Assembly: GCF_000152905.1 (NCBI RefSeq)
Contig: NZ_CH672417.1
Coordinates: 133,585-197,584, forward strand
From: Nitrobacter sp. Nb-311A
Lineage (GTDB): Bacteria; Pseudomonadota; Alphaproteobacteria; Rhizobiales; Xanthobacteraceae
Length of the DNA stretch: 64,000 nt
Reading direction: 5' to 3'
Part shown: piece after piece, positions 1 through 9,038 of the stretch
Numbering within the stretch: position 1 is the first letter of the stretch
Layout: every line of letters begins with the position of its first letter
Position numbers and translations under genes: made by a program
The notes under the pieces: model-generated
Databases searched by the model: none
The model's input: the letters and a program-made list of their open reading frames with translations, nothing else
What the model was told of the DNA's origin: nothing

Positions 1-445
1 CCCCGTCAGTTTCGCCGCGAGCGACAGCCGCGCCGACGGCGGCATCCGGCAGATCGAGCTTCATCGCGAGCGCGTGACGCTGCACCGCGCGGTGCGCGGC
101 ATGAAGATGACGATCAACGTACGCGTCAGCGAATTCATCGGCGTCACCGTGCGCGACACCGCCGACGGCCGAGCGCTCGTGCTGCTTCACCGCGATCCGT
201 CGCTTGCCATTCCCCTTCTTGTGACCGAAGACGCCGGTGAATGCGCCGTGGCGGGGCAAACCTGGAGCGAGATCCTGGCGCTTCCGCAGCTTGCCGACGG
301 CACGCGTGATCCCGCGCCACGCCGGCGGCGCAGCAATACGATCAGCGGACGACGCTCGACTTTCCTGATGCGGCGGCGGAGCGGCGATTTGCTAAACCCC
401 GCAGCGGTCTATCGAGGCGAGCGCGAGATCATCGCGCGAGACTGA
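1..445 (+). CDS. DUF6101-like protein, 3' part only
   Basis: The reading frame is open from the first base of the window, so the true start lies upstream; a GTG at 74 is only an internal candidate. About 147 residues are visible. The first half is a compact mixed beta-type sequence (IELHRERVTLHRAVRGMKM), and the C-terminus is rich in arginine and serine. It resembles the DUF6101 family of uncharacterised proteins found in Bradyrhizobium relatives, where I recall it near ubiA. I see no catalytic motif, signal peptide or membrane segment in the visible part. The family assignment is from memory of the sequence type; no function can be proposed. Confidence 0.6.
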   Translation, partial: PVSFAASDSRADGGIRQIELHRERVTLHRAVRGMKMTINVRVSEFIGVTVRDTADGRALVLLHRDPSLAIPLLVTEDAGECAVAGQTWSEILALPQLADGTRDPAPRRRRSNTISGRRSTFLMRRRSGDLLNPAAVYRGEREIIARD

Positions 446-510
446 GGCGTCAAGCGCCGAGAAGACATCCTCGGCTATTGGTTCATTGCGGTTGAAGAAG
501 AAGCCGCCCG

Positions 511-1434
511 CTACAGCAACGCGCCAGCCAGCAATCCTGCGAACAACAACAGTCCTGCATCACGGTTGGATTTGAACAGCCGCAGGCAGAGACGGGGATC
601 GCCAATCTCGATTCGGGCAATCTGCCAGGCCAGATGAGCGGCAAAGGCCGCAAGGCCGAGCCATGCCGGCCATTCCGCGCCAGCCAAATGCAAGGCAACG
701 CCGATCAGGATGACCGCCAGCCCGTAAAATATCGCAAGCGCGGAACGCGTGCGCTCGCCAAACAGCAATGCGGTGGACTTGATGCCGATCAATGCGTCGT
801 CGTCGGCATCCTGATGCGCATAGATCGTGTCGTAGCCGATCACCCATGCGATCGCCCCCGCATACAGCGCCAGCGCCGCCGCATCGATCCGGCCCAACAC
901 CACCGCGAATCCCATCAGCGCGCCCCATGAAAAGGCGAGGCCGAGTACGACCTGCGGCCAATAAGTGATGCGCTTCATGAAAGGATAGGCCGCGACAATA
1001 AGGAGCGAGGCGATTCCAGTCGCGATGGCAAATGGGTTGAACTGCAACAGCACGACCAGCCCCACCAGTGCCTGCACGACGAGAAACACGAGCGCCTGTG
1101 TCACGGTCACCTTTCCCGCCGGAATGGGCCGCGATCGCGTTCGCTCGACGCGCGCATCGAGATCGCGGTCAGTGATATCGTTCCAGGTGCAGCCGGCGCC
1201 GCGCATCGCAAACGCGCCGATGAAAAACAGCACGATCGTCAGGGGAAGCTGGCTCACGTCACGGGCGAGGTGTGAGGCCAGCGCAGCCGACCATAAACAG
1301 GGTATCAACAGCAGCCACGACCCGATCGGACGGTCCAGCCGCGACAGCCTGAGATAGGGTCGCGACCACAGTGGCGCGCGGCTATCGACCCAATTGCCGA
1401 CCGAGTCCGCGACGCATGCGACCGCATCGCTCAC
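511..1434 (-). CDS. ubiA: 4-hydroxybenzoate polyprenyltransferase
   Basis: This integral membrane prenyltransferase attaches the polyprenyl tail to 4-hydroxybenzoate in ubiquinone synthesis. The 307-residue length fits UbiA. The first Asp-rich prenyl-diphosphate motif is seen in NDITDRDLDARVERTRSRP around residues 85-104, and the second in YDTIYAHQDADDD around 200-212. Several hydrophobic helices lie between and after them. The start is a GTG at 1434. It lies 10 bp downstream of the secreted-protein gene 1445..2161, so the two are probably co-transcribed. The polyprenyl synthase that would supply its co-substrate (31860..32870) is elsewhere in the window. The assignment is secure from the two motifs and the length. 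Confidence 0.95.
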   Translation of the reverse strand: MSDAVACVADSVGNWVDSRAPLWSRPYLRLSRLDRPIGSWLLLIPCLWSAALASHLARDVSQLPLTIVLFFIGAFAMRGAGCTWNDITDRDLDARVERTRSRPIPAGKVTVTQALVFLVVQALVGLVVLLQFNPFAIATGIASLLIVAAYPFMKRITYWPQVVLGLAFSWGALMGFAVVLGRIDAAALALYAGAIAWVIGYDTIYAHQDADDDALIGIKSTALLFGERTRSALAIFYGLAVILIGVALHLAGAEWPAWLGLAAFAAHLAWQIARIEIGDPRLCLRLFKSNRDAGLLLFAGLLAGALL

Positions 1435-1444
1435 GGAAATCTCG

Positions 1445-2161
1445 TCATCGTGTGAGAACGTTGCCGCTCAAGGTATCGAACGTGCTGCCGCCCTTCTTCG
1501 GCGTGGTTACCTCAGGCAATCCGCCGGATGCCGACCCCAGAGCCTCGCTGAGGCTCGGACCGGCCGGGCCGCGCATCTTCGCCTGCTTCGCCACCTCGCA
1601 AACCTTCTGCTGCATGGATTCCGTCGCCTTGTGGTTGGTGCGCATCTGCGCCCCGACATTATCGGGAATTCCGCATCTCCGGGAGTTCGTATCGATGAAT
1701 TTGATCATCTTGGCTTCCGCCTGCGAATACTGCCCGATCAATTTGCAGGCTTCGTCGGGCGGCGCATGACGGGCGCTGGCGGTCTGGATCAACTTGCCGC
1801 GTTTCTCAGCCGCGTCACGCAGCGGCATGAATTCCTTCATGCAATCCTCCCCCCCGGGCGGACCTGCCTGCTGCCGCGCAGGCCCTCCGAGTCCGCCAAG
1901 CGGCGCCGCGCCACCCGACGGAAACGCAGCCGGCGCGCCCATCGTCGCGGAGGTCCCGTTGACGGGAGGAAACGGCGAATTCCGAGGCGCAGCGGTCATT
2001 TGCGCGGGCGCCCCGTTGACCGGCGGAAACGCCGGATCATTGACCGTTCCGGTCGCACCATTAGGCAACGGCGCCGGAAAGGGCGTCTGACCAAGCACAG
2101 CTGTGGTGCCGATGGCGAACACCGCAAGCGTCAGCGAAACGATCATGCGCAGAATGATCAC
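1445..2161 (-). CDS. secreted protein of unknown function, Pro/Gly-rich
   Basis: I do not recognise a named family. A GTG start at 2161 follows a good GGAGAG ribosome site; an ATG at 2146 is the alternative. Residues 1-25 form a signal peptide ending near TTAVLGQ. Residues 25-95 are a low-complexity Pro/Gly/Ala segment with three repeats of the type PxFPPVNG. The C-terminal half (from GGEDCMKEF) is a charged helical domain with four cysteines (EDC, EAC, RRC and KVC), suggesting a disulfide-stabilised periplasmic domain. It sits directly upstream of ubiA on the same strand, but nothing in it suggests a role in quinone synthesis. Confidence 0.75.
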   Translation of the reverse strand: MIILRMIVSLTLAVFAIGTTAVLGQTPFPAPLPNGATGTVNDPAFPPVNGAPAQMTAAPRNSPFPPVNGTSATMGAPAAFPSGGAAPLGGLGGPARQQAGPPGGEDCMKEFMPLRDAAEKRGKLIQTASARHAPPDEACKLIGQYSQAEAKMIKFIDTNSRRCGIPDNVGAQMRTNHKATESMQQKVCEVAKQAKMRGPAGPSLSEALGSASGGLPEVTTPKKGGSTFDTLSGNVLTR

Positions 2162-2450
2162 AGCATCTCTCCGGCAGGGTCAAATGCCCCGGCACCCCTT
2201 CAGCAACAAACAGCCTTCCATGATGTCCGATTTGTACGATCGCAGATGATTCCTAACAACCCGACGAATTGGGCAAGAGCGCGACGCATGGCCGCGCTGA
2301 ACCAGCGGCATCCCCCAATATCGCACATTTTTCATCGAATGGTGCCGCAACTCGCGATGTTCAGGCCTGACCGCTGCCTCGGGTTTGATGCGAACGAAAA
2401 TCGCTACGCACTTTCCCTCGCCCTGCTAGAAAGTGCTCGCGCAGGATCAA

Positions 2451-3203
2451 ATGATGCCCAATATCGATTTTCGCAGCCCCCGCCTCTATGTCGATGCACC
2501 GCTTGCGGCGGGCTGCAGAATCCCGCTCAACCGCAATCAGGGCAACTATCTGGGTAACGTCCTGCGCCTTGGGACCGGGACGAACGTTCTCGTCTTCAAC
2601 GGACGCGACGGCGAATGGCGAGCAGCGATTTTCGGCCGCAAGCGGCTGGAAAACCTTGAAATCGTCGCCGCCACCAGGAAACAGGACCAACTCCCGGACG
2701 TGCGCTACGCGTTCGCGCCGCTCAAACATGCCCGACTCGACTACATGGTTCAGAAGGCTGTGGAGATGGGGGTCTGCGCGTTACAGCCCCTCCTGACCCG
2801 CTTCACGCAGGTCGGGCGCGTCAATGGCGAGCGGATGCGCGCCAATGTCATCGAGGCCGCCGAGCAATGCGGCATCCTCAGCCTGGCCGCGGTCGAGGAG
2901 CCGGCGTCCCTGGATCAGTGGCTGGGCCGGCGCGGGCCCGAACGCCTGCTGGTATTTTGCGACGAGGCCGCTTCGACGGCAAATCCGCTGCGGACGCTGG
3001 AACCTGCGCGCCGTGTCGCGCAAGGGATCGATGTTCTTGTGGGTCCTGAAGGCGGCTTCGCCGAGGACGAGCGCGTGAATCTGCTTAAACAGCCCAATGT
3101 CCTGCGATTGTCGCTCGGGCCTCGGATCCTGCGCGCCGACACCGCTGCGGTCGCCGTCCTCGCCCTTGTCCAGACCGTGCTGGGAGACTGGCGGCGGGAG
3201 TAA
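2451..3203 (+). CDS. rsmE: 16S rRNA (uracil-1498-N3)-methyltransferase
   Basis: RsmE methylates N3 of U1498 in 16S rRNA using S-adenosylmethionine, with a trefoil-knotted SPOUT fold. About 250 residues match the usual length. The N-terminal PUA-like part (SPRLYVDAPL ... NYLGNVLRLGTG) is followed by LKHARLDYMVQKAVEMGV and the knot motifs VLVGPEGGF and LSLGPRILRADTAAVAVLAL, which form the cofactor site. An in-frame GTG at 2433 would add six residues, but ATG at 2451 or 2454 follows an AGGA ribosome site and fits the family's N-terminus better. It stands alone, divergent from the ubiA pair. Confidence 0.95.
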   Translation: MMPNIDFRSPRLYVDAPLAAGCRIPLNRNQGNYLGNVLRLGTGTNVLVFNGRDGEWRAAIFGRKRLENLEIVAATRKQDQLPDVRYAFAPLKHARLDYMVQKAVEMGVCALQPLLTRFTQVGRVNGERMRANVIEAAEQCGILSLAAVEEPASLDQWLGRRGPERLLVFCDEAASTANPLRTLEPARRVAQGIDVLVGPEGGFAEDERVNLLKQPNVLRLSLGPRILRADTAAVAVLALVQTVLGDWRRE

Positions 3204-3242
3204 AGGTCGGTCGCGGCATCTATAACCTTTTGATTTAACAAA

Positions 3243-3310
3243 TTTTATTTACGCGAACCGGTATCCGTCCGCAGGTCAGGGCGGGGACATGCTTCGTTCC
3301 AAAACGCTCC
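3243..3310. repeat. half copy of the dispersed palindromic repeat (family 1)
   Basis: This degenerate copy reads TTTTATTTACGCGAACCGG at its left and ends in CCAAAACGCTCC. It is the long half-element type also seen at 13880..13953 and 45701..45775. It separates rsmE from the TonB receptor promoter region. Confidence 0.75.
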
Positions 3311-3326
3311 AAGTTCAGTTTTCTAC

Positions 3327-3377
3327 TTGCGAATGAATTGCATCTGCATCTAAAGTGCTACTGCAAATTAATTGCAG
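3327..3377 (+). promoter_or_regulatory. paired operator-like 15-mers and promoter before the TonB receptor
   Basis: Two copies of TGCRAATKAATTGCA occur at 3328-3342 and 3362-3376; they differ at only two positions, and the second is flanked to give CTGCAA / TTGCAG arms. A possible sigma-70 promoter overlaps them: TTGCGA at 3327-3332, 18 bp, then TAAAGT at 3351-3356. One site covers the -35 and the other lies just after the start point, the classical repressor layout. TGC/GCA palindromes of this sort fit alphaproteobacterial Fur/Mur-type metalloregulators, but which regulator binds is inference. Confidence 0.6.
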
Positions 3378-3389
3378 GATAAAGTGGTA

Positions 3390-5546
3390 ATGTCGCGTTT
3401 TATTTTGGCTGGTGTCGCGGGGATTGTGATGGGCCTGATCGGCTCGTCGAAGATGGAGGCGCGGGCGCAAGAACAACTGCCCGAAATCACCGTTCACGCG
3501 CCGAAGCCGAAGCACGCCAAACGGCGCGCCCGCGTAGCAGCCCGCCCCGCCACTCCTGCTCCGCTGCCTGTGCCGCCGCAGGTCCCCGCCCCTCCGGAAG
3601 AACCTCGCGCCGAGGTGCCGCTCGCCTCAGCAAGCCTGCTCACCGCGAAACAGGTGCTCGGGCGCGGCGCCGCCTCGCTCGGCGACACGCTCGGCACCAC
3701 GCCCGGCGTCTCGGCAACGTCGTTCTCGCCGGTTGCGAGCCGCCCGGTCATCCGGGGCCTTGGTGGTTTCCGGGTGCGAACCCAGGAGAACGGCATCAGC
3801 TCCGGCGACATGGCCAATCTCGGGGAAGACCACGCCGTGACGATCGATCCGCTGGCGGCACAGAACGTCGAGGTCATCCGCGGTCCCGGCACGTTGCGTT
3901 TTGGCTCGCAGGCGACGGGCGGCGTAATCAGCGCCAGCAACAACCGCATCCCAACAATAATTCCAAGAAATGGCCTCGCGTTCGAGGCACGCGGCGGCCT
4001 CAACAGCGTCAGCAACGGCCGCGACGGAGCCGTACAGCTTGAGGCCGGCGGCAACAACGTCGCAATCCATGTCGACACTTACGCCCGGCAGGCCGGCGAC
4101 TATCGCATCCCCGGCGGTATTCAGGCCAATTCCAGCTATCGCTCCGAGGGCCACGCAGCCGGCGGCTCCTACATTTTCGATCGCGGTTTCGTCGGCATGT
4201 CGTTCCAGGACACGGCGATGACCTATTTCATCCCCGGCATCGACTCCGCCAAGGTCAAGAATCACATCGACCTGCGTCAGAAGAAATGGGCGAGCCGCGG
4301 TGAGTGGCGCGTCGGCGAAGGCGGCATCGACACGGTGCGGTACTGGCTGGGCTACAGCGACTATCACCACAATGAGATCAACGGCGTCGGCGCGAACGCG
4401 CTGATTGGTTCACGTTTCAAGAACCGCGAGATGGAATCCCGCATCGAGGTCGCGCACCTGCCGTTCGCCACCACACTCGGAGAGTTGCGCGGCTCCGCCG
4501 GCATGCAATGGAGCCGGCGCAATTTATCGGTCGCCGGCGCGACCGATCCGCTCCTCGCACCGGCGCAGAACGCCAATCTCGCCGGTTTTTTGTTCGAGGA
4601 ACTGCGGATCACACCCCTCCTGCGCGCACAAGGCGCGCTACGCATCGAACAGACCGAAACCAACGGCACCGGCGCGCAGTTCCCCGCGAGCTATCTGCCG
4701 CCGCCCAATCAGCCCACGGTATTTCCGGTCGACCGCCGTTTCATGCCGGTCAGCGCCAGCGCGGGGTTGTACTATGAGATGCCGCGCGACATCGTCGCGC
4801 GCGTCACCGTGCAGCATGTCGAGCGCGCGCCCGATCCCATCGAACTATTCTACAAGGGACCGCACGATACGCCGCGCACGTTCGAGATCGGCGATCCGAC
4901 CATGACGCTGGAAAAGGCGAACACCGTCGAACTCGGCTTCAAGCGCGCGCGTGGCGATACCCGTTTCGAGCTGTCGATCTATCATACGCGCTATCAAAAC
5001 TTCATCTTCAAGAACTTTACCGGCATCCGTTGTAGCGAGAGTTTCGCATCCTGCGGCGCGCCGGGCGCAAGCTACGACCAGATCATCTATTCGCAGCGCG
5101 ACGCCCGCTTCACCGGCGGCGAAATCCAGATCGAACATGACGTGGCGCGGGTGTGGAACGGCATATACGGAGTCGAGGCGCAATACGACATCGTCCATGC
5201 CATCTTCACCGACGGCAGTTTCGTGCCGAAGATTCCACCCCAGCGGCTCGGCGGCGGGGTTTACTATCGCGATCCGAACTGGACGGCGCGCATCAACCTG
5301 CTGCACGCTTTCGCCCAAACCAACCTCGGCGCGTTCGAAACGCCGACGCCGGGCTTCAATCTGTTCAACGCCGAAATCAGCCATACGACCACGGTGCCGA
5401 ACGGCGACTGGCCCGTGACGCTCACCGTCGGCCTAAAGGGCGAGAACCTGCTCGACGACGACATCCGCTTCCACCAGTCCTACAAGAAGGACGAGGTGTT
5501 GCAGCCGGGCCGCAACCTGCGCCTGTTCGCATCGATGAAATTCTGA
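3390..5546 (+). CDS. TonB-dependent outer-membrane receptor, ZnuD-like
   Basis: This is an outer-membrane gated channel that imports a metal or metal chelate with energy from TonB. ATG 3390 is preferred over an upstream TTG because it begins a normal signal peptide ending in ARAQ. LPEITVHAP near the mature N-terminus resembles a TonB box and is followed by a Lys/Arg/Pro-rich linker. The plug domain contains PVIRGLGGFRVRTQENG, SSGDMANLGEDHAVTIDPL and NVEVIRGPGTLRFGS, a pattern typical of the zinc receptor ZnuD group. The barrel ends in the expected aromatic residue (FASMKF). About 718 residues match the family. The substrate cannot be read from the sequence; the paired upstream operators suggest metal-dependent repression. 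Confidence 0.88.
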   Translation: MSRFILAGVAGIVMGLIGSSKMEARAQEQLPEITVHAPKPKHAKRRARVAARPATPAPLPVPPQVPAPPEEPRAEVPLASASLLTAKQVLGRGAASLGDTLGTTPGVSATSFSPVASRPVIRGLGGFRVRTQENGISSGDMANLGEDHAVTIDPLAAQNVEVIRGPGTLRFGSQATGGVISASNNRIPTIIPRNGLAFEARGGLNSVSNGRDGAVQLEAGGNNVAIHVDTYARQAGDYRIPGGIQANSSYRSEGHAAGGSYIFDRGFVGMSFQDTAMTYFIPGIDSAKVKNHIDLRQKKWASRGEWRVGEGGIDTVRYWLGYSDYHHNEINGVGANALIGSRFKNREMESRIEVAHLPFATTLGELRGSAGMQWSRRNLSVAGATDPLLAPAQNANLAGFLFEELRITPLLRAQGALRIEQTETNGTGAQFPASYLPPPNQPTVFPVDRRFMPVSASAGLYYEMPRDIVARVTVQHVERAPDPIELFYKGPHDTPRTFEIGDPTMTLEKANTVELGFKRARGDTRFELSIYHTRYQNFIFKNFTGIRCSESFASCGAPGASYDQIIYSQRDARFTGGEIQIEHDVARVWNGIYGVEAQYDIVHAIFTDGSFVPKIPPQRLGGGVYYRDPNWTARINLLHAFAQTNLGAFETPTPGFNLFNAEISHTTTVPNGDWPVTLTVGLKGENLLDDDIRFHQSYKKDEVLQPGRNLRLFASMKF

Positions 5547-5756
5547 CGCAAGGCGTCGTCCGTCGCCGTCAACCTTCCCGGCAAATAGCCGGCGGAGCGA
5601 GGTCGAAACTCGTCGCCCGCCGTGCTATGGGCTGCCGCAATGATGTTGACCGGCGGCGCGGCGCTTTCGCCACGCAATCGATATGCATTGAATTTCCATA
5701 CGTCAGGCAGGGGCGCGATACCCTGCGGGGCGGCCGTGCGAGCTTGGACGATGCTG

Positions 5757-6932
5757 ATGACAGACACAAAAGCCCTCAGGGCGACCGAAACCGCTGCATG
5801 GGCGGATGGACTGCTGTCGTCGTTCATGCAGGCCGGCTATATCAAGGCGGAACCCGCGATCCTCCAACCGGCCGAGCCGTTTTTGGACCTGTCGGGCGAG
5901 GATATCCGCAAGAGCCTTTACCTTACCTCGGACCCGGGAAGCGAGGAACTTTGCCTCCGCCCCGACCTCACCATCCCGGTCGCGCGCGACTATCTCGCGT
6001 CCGGCAAAGCCGGCAAGCCGGCTGGCTTCTGCTATCTCGGGCCGGTGTTCCGCTATCGCGGCGGCCGTTCGAGCGAATTCCCGCAGGCCGGCATTGAATC
6101 GTTCGGCCGCCAGGATCGCGCGGCCGCGGACGCCGAAATGCTCGCGCTCGGTCTGGAAGCGGTCGCAGCTTTCGGTATCGCCGACGTCGACATCCGGACC
6201 GGCGACGTGGCGCTGTTCACCGCGTTAATCGACTCGCTCGACCTTTATCCGGTATGGCGGCGGCGGCTGATGAAGGATTTCAATCGCAAGGTCAGTCTTG
6301 CGCAAGATATAGAACAACTGACACTGGCGTCCGGACCGGGGCATAACGAATACGAAGGCGTTCTGGCGGCTCTCGCGGGCTCCGATCGCAAGGCGGCCCT
6401 GGCGCTGGTGACCGACATGATGTCGATCGCGGGCGCAACCATTGTCGGCGGCCGCTCTCTGGATGAGATCGCCGACCGCTTCCTCGAACAGTCCACCCTG
6501 AAGAGCGGCGCGCTGCCTCATGATGCGCTGACCATCATCAAACGGTTTCTCGCGATATCAGGTGATCCCGATGACGCGCTCGGCCAGTTGCGCGCCCTCG
6601 CCTCCGATGCCGGACTCGATATCCACCATGCGATCGATCAAGTCGAAAGCCGCACTGGCTTCATGGCCGCGCGCGGCGTGGAAACCGACAAAATCAGCTT
6701 CGCGACCTCCTTCGGCCGCGGCGTCGACTACTACACCGGCTTTGAATTCGAACTGCAACGCAAGGACCAAAGCGACGAGCCGCTGGTTGCGGGCGGTCGC
6801 TACGACGACCTGATGACACGACTTGGCGCAGCCGCACCGATTCCGGCGGTCGGCTTCTCCGTCTGGATCGAGGCGTTGACGCGGTCCGCAGACGCGCCTT
6901 CCGCAAGCCGGATCGGCGGGAGCGCGCAATGA
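5757..6932 (+). CDS. hisZ: ATP phosphoribosyltransferase regulatory subunit
   Basis: HisZ is a catalytically inactive histidyl-tRNA-synthetase paralogue that forms a complex with HisG and regulates the first step of histidine synthesis. Class II synthetase motifs are visible: motif 2 as [15 protein letters not shown] and [22 protein letters not shown], then a motif-3-like YDDLMTRLG near the end. The separate histidyl-tRNA-binding domain is absent, as in other HisZ. The frame opens at 5622, but ATG 5757 gives the standard N-terminus and has GGA 8 bp upstream. Its stop overlaps the hisG start by 4 bp, implying translational coupling. Confidence 0.93.
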   Translation: MTDTKALRATETAAWADGLLSSFMQAGYIKAEPAILQPAEPFLDLSGEDIRKSLYLTSDPGSEELCLRPDLTIPVARDYLASGKAGKPAGFCYLGPVFRYRGGRSSEFPQAGIESFGRQDRAAADAEMLALGLEAVAAFGIADVDIRTGDVALFTALIDSLDLYPVWRRRLMKDFNRKVSLAQDIEQLTLASGPGHNEYEGVLAALAGSDRKAALALVTDMMSIAGATIVGGRSLDEIADRFLEQSTLKSGALPHDALTIIKRFLAISGDPDDALGQLRALASDAGLDIHHAIDQVESRTGFMAARGVETDKISFATSFGRGVDYYTGFEFELQRKDQSDEPLVAGGRYDDLMTRLGAAAPIPAVGFSVWIEALTRSADAPSASRIGGSAQ

Positions 6933-7906
6933 CCACGCCACTCGTTCTGGCCGTGCCTTCGAAGGGCCGCTTGCAGGAAAATGCCGAAGCGTTTTTCGCC
7001 CGCGCCGGACTGACGCTGGCGAAGCCGCGCGGCGTACGTGACTATCGCGGCACAATCGCCGAACTCGATAACGTCGAGATCGCCTATCTCTCTGCGAGTG
7101 AGATCGCCTCACAACTCGCACGCGGCCTGGTGCATCTCGGCGTTACCGGCGAAGATCTGATCCGCGAAAGCATCATTGATGCCGATAAGCGCGTGGCGCT
7201 GATCAACAGCCTCGGATTCGGCAGCGCCAATGTGGTTGTCGCCGTACCGCAGTCCTGGATCGATGTGCGCACCATGGCCGACCTCGACGACGTGACGACC
7301 GGATTTCGCGCCCAGCACAACCGAAGGATGCGGGTCGCAACCAAATATATCAACCTGACCCGCGCCTTCTTCGCTTCGCATGGCGTCGTCGATTACCGCA
7401 TCGTCGAGAGCTCGGGCGCCACCGAAGGCGCGCCCGCGGTCGGCACCGCCGAACTGATCGTCGATATTACGACGACCGGTGCAACGCTCACCGCCAACGG
7501 CCTCAAGGTGCTGGATGACGGCGTGATCCTGCGCAGTCAGGCCAACCTGGTCGCGTCTCGGGAGGCGGACTGGTCCAATGGCGCGCGCGAAACCACGCGG
7601 ATCATTCTCGACCACATCGCCGCCCGCGCGCGCGCGCGCCAATACCGCGAGGTGCGGACCCGCTTCACCGGCTGCGATGCGATGCTGCTCAAGGAAGCGC
7701 ATGATCGCTTCGGCGTGGTCTCGCCGTTCGGAGGACCGACCTCCTCCGGCATGGTTACCCTCCACTGCCCGCCGGACCGGCTTTACGCACTCGCCGGTTT
7801 TTTGAGACAACACGGGGCTGAAACGGTATCGATTGCCTCGCTTGATTATGTGTTCGATCGCGAGAATCCGCTTTTCGCAAAGCTTGAAGCGTTTCTGCGG
7901 ACGTAG
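6929..7906 (+). CDS. hisG: ATP phosphoribosyltransferase, catalytic subunit
   Basis: HisG joins ATP and PRPP to give phosphoribosyl-ATP, the committed step of histidine synthesis. The N-terminal two thirds carry the catalytic fold: [20 protein letters not shown] at the start, LGVTGEDLI, and the PRPP-binding region around [21 protein letters not shown] (broken here as [13 protein letters not shown] and TANGLKVL). The protein has 325 residues, longer than the roughly 210-230 of HisZ-dependent short HisG. The extra C-terminal segment ([18 protein letters not shown] onward) looks like a small alpha/beta domain. It overlaps hisZ by 4 bp, so the pair is one operon. Confidence 0.94.
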   Translation: MTTPLVLAVPSKGRLQENAEAFFARAGLTLAKPRGVRDYRGTIAELDNVEIAYLSASEIASQLARGLVHLGVTGEDLIRESIIDADKRVALINSLGFGSANVVVAVPQSWIDVRTMADLDDVTTGFRAQHNRRMRVATKYINLTRAFFASHGVVDYRIVESSGATEGAPAVGTAELIVDITTTGATLTANGLKVLDDGVILRSQANLVASREADWSNGARETTRIILDHIAARARARQYREVRTRFTGCDAMLLKEAHDRFGVVSPFGGPTSSGMVTLHCPPDRLYALAGFLRQHGAETVSIASLDYVFDRENPLFAKLEAFLRT

Positions 7907-7991
7907 AATCGTGCATTCCGCCCGTTGAAGCGCATGCTGGCACTCACTACCATACAAACGGGAATGAATTTGACCCCGTCGGAACCGACCG

Positions 7992-9038
7992 ATGACGCCA
8001 GCTACCAGCCTTCCAGGTCTGCCTGCAGATAAGGCCGCCGCGGCCGCGCAAGGTCTGTCGATTGTCGTTCCCGTTTACAATGAAGCCGCCGGGCTCCAGC
8101 AATTACACGAGCGCCTCAGCGCGCTTGCGTTAAAGCTAAGGCAGCGCTTCGACCTCCCCTGTGAAGTCGTTTATGTCGATGACGGCAGCACCGACGACAC
8201 GCTCAACCTCGCCCGCGCGCTTCCCGCCGCCGCGCTGGACGTGCAGGTGGTCTCGCTGTCGCGCAACTTCGGCAAGGAAGCCGCCTTGATGGCGGGCCTG
8301 GATTACGCGCAGCGTGGCGCGCTGCTGTTCATGGACGGCGACGGCCAGCACTCACCCGATCTCGTGGAGCGGCTGGTGAATCACTGGATCAACGACGGCT
8401 ACGACGTCATCTACACGGCAAAGGCGCACCGAACGAACGAATCGCTGCTACGCCGGATCGGCGTGCACAGCTTTTACGCGATCATCAACTGGGGCGCGCG
8501 CCAGCGCATTCCCGAAGACGCCGGCGATTTTCGCCTGTTGTCGCCACGCGCCACTGCCGCCCTGCGCCGGATGCCGGAGCGAAACCGCTTCTTCAAAGGC
8601 CTCGCGAGCTGGATCGGCTTCCGCCAGTTTCGCGTCGACTACGAGCCCGACGTTCGCGCCCACGGCATGACCACCTTCAATGCCGCGCGGCTGCTCGGGC
8701 TGTCGATCGAGGGGCTGACATCATTTTCGGTGGCGCCGCTGCGGCTGGCCAGCCTGCTCGGTCTGCTGCTGGCGGTCGCAGCCTTCCTGTTCGGATTGTC
8801 TATCCTCTGGGAAACCTGGGTCGACGGCGAGTCGGTTCCCGGCTATCCGTCCTTGTTTGTCGGCATGATGACAATCGGCGGCGTGCAGCTTCTGATGATC
8901 GGCATCGTCGGCGAATACATCGGCAAAATTCTCTCAGAACTCAAGGCACGACCGATCTACGTCGTCGCCGAGCAAAGCATGAAGCAAGCCGAATCCCAAC
9001 CGGCCGGCGGCGGCCTGCACCGGACCGTCGACGAATGA
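7992..9038 (+). CDS. family 2 glycosyltransferase, polyprenyl-phosphate sugar synthase type
   Basis: The GT-A domain begins with LSIVVPVYNEAAGL and has VVYVDDGSTDDTL, SRNFGKEAALMAGLDYA and the metal-binding MDGDGQHSPDL. Two hydrophobic segments near residues 245-275 and 285-315 anchor the C-terminus in the membrane. This layout is that of DPM1/ArnC/GtrB-like enzymes, which transfer a sugar from a nucleotide donor to undecaprenyl or dolichyl phosphate. Its stop overlaps the start of the downstream ChbG/HpnK-type deacetylase by 4 bp, suggesting that the two act on the same glycolipid. The sugar transferred is not evident. Confidence 0.88.
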   Translation: MTPATSLPGLPADKAAAAAQGLSIVVPVYNEAAGLQQLHERLSALALKLRQRFDLPCEVVYVDDGSTDDTLNLARALPAAALDVQVVSLSRNFGKEAALMAGLDYAQRGALLFMDGDGQHSPDLVERLVNHWINDGYDVIYTAKAHRTNESLLRRIGVHSFYAIINWGARQRIPEDAGDFRLLSPRATAALRRMPERNRFFKGLASWIGFRQFRVDYEPDVRAHGMTTFNAARLLGLSIEGLTSFSVAPLRLASLLGLLLAVAAFLFGLSILWETWVDGESVPGYPSLFVGMMTIGGVQLLMIGIVGEYIGKILSELKARPIYVVAEQSMKQAESQPAGGGLHRTVDE

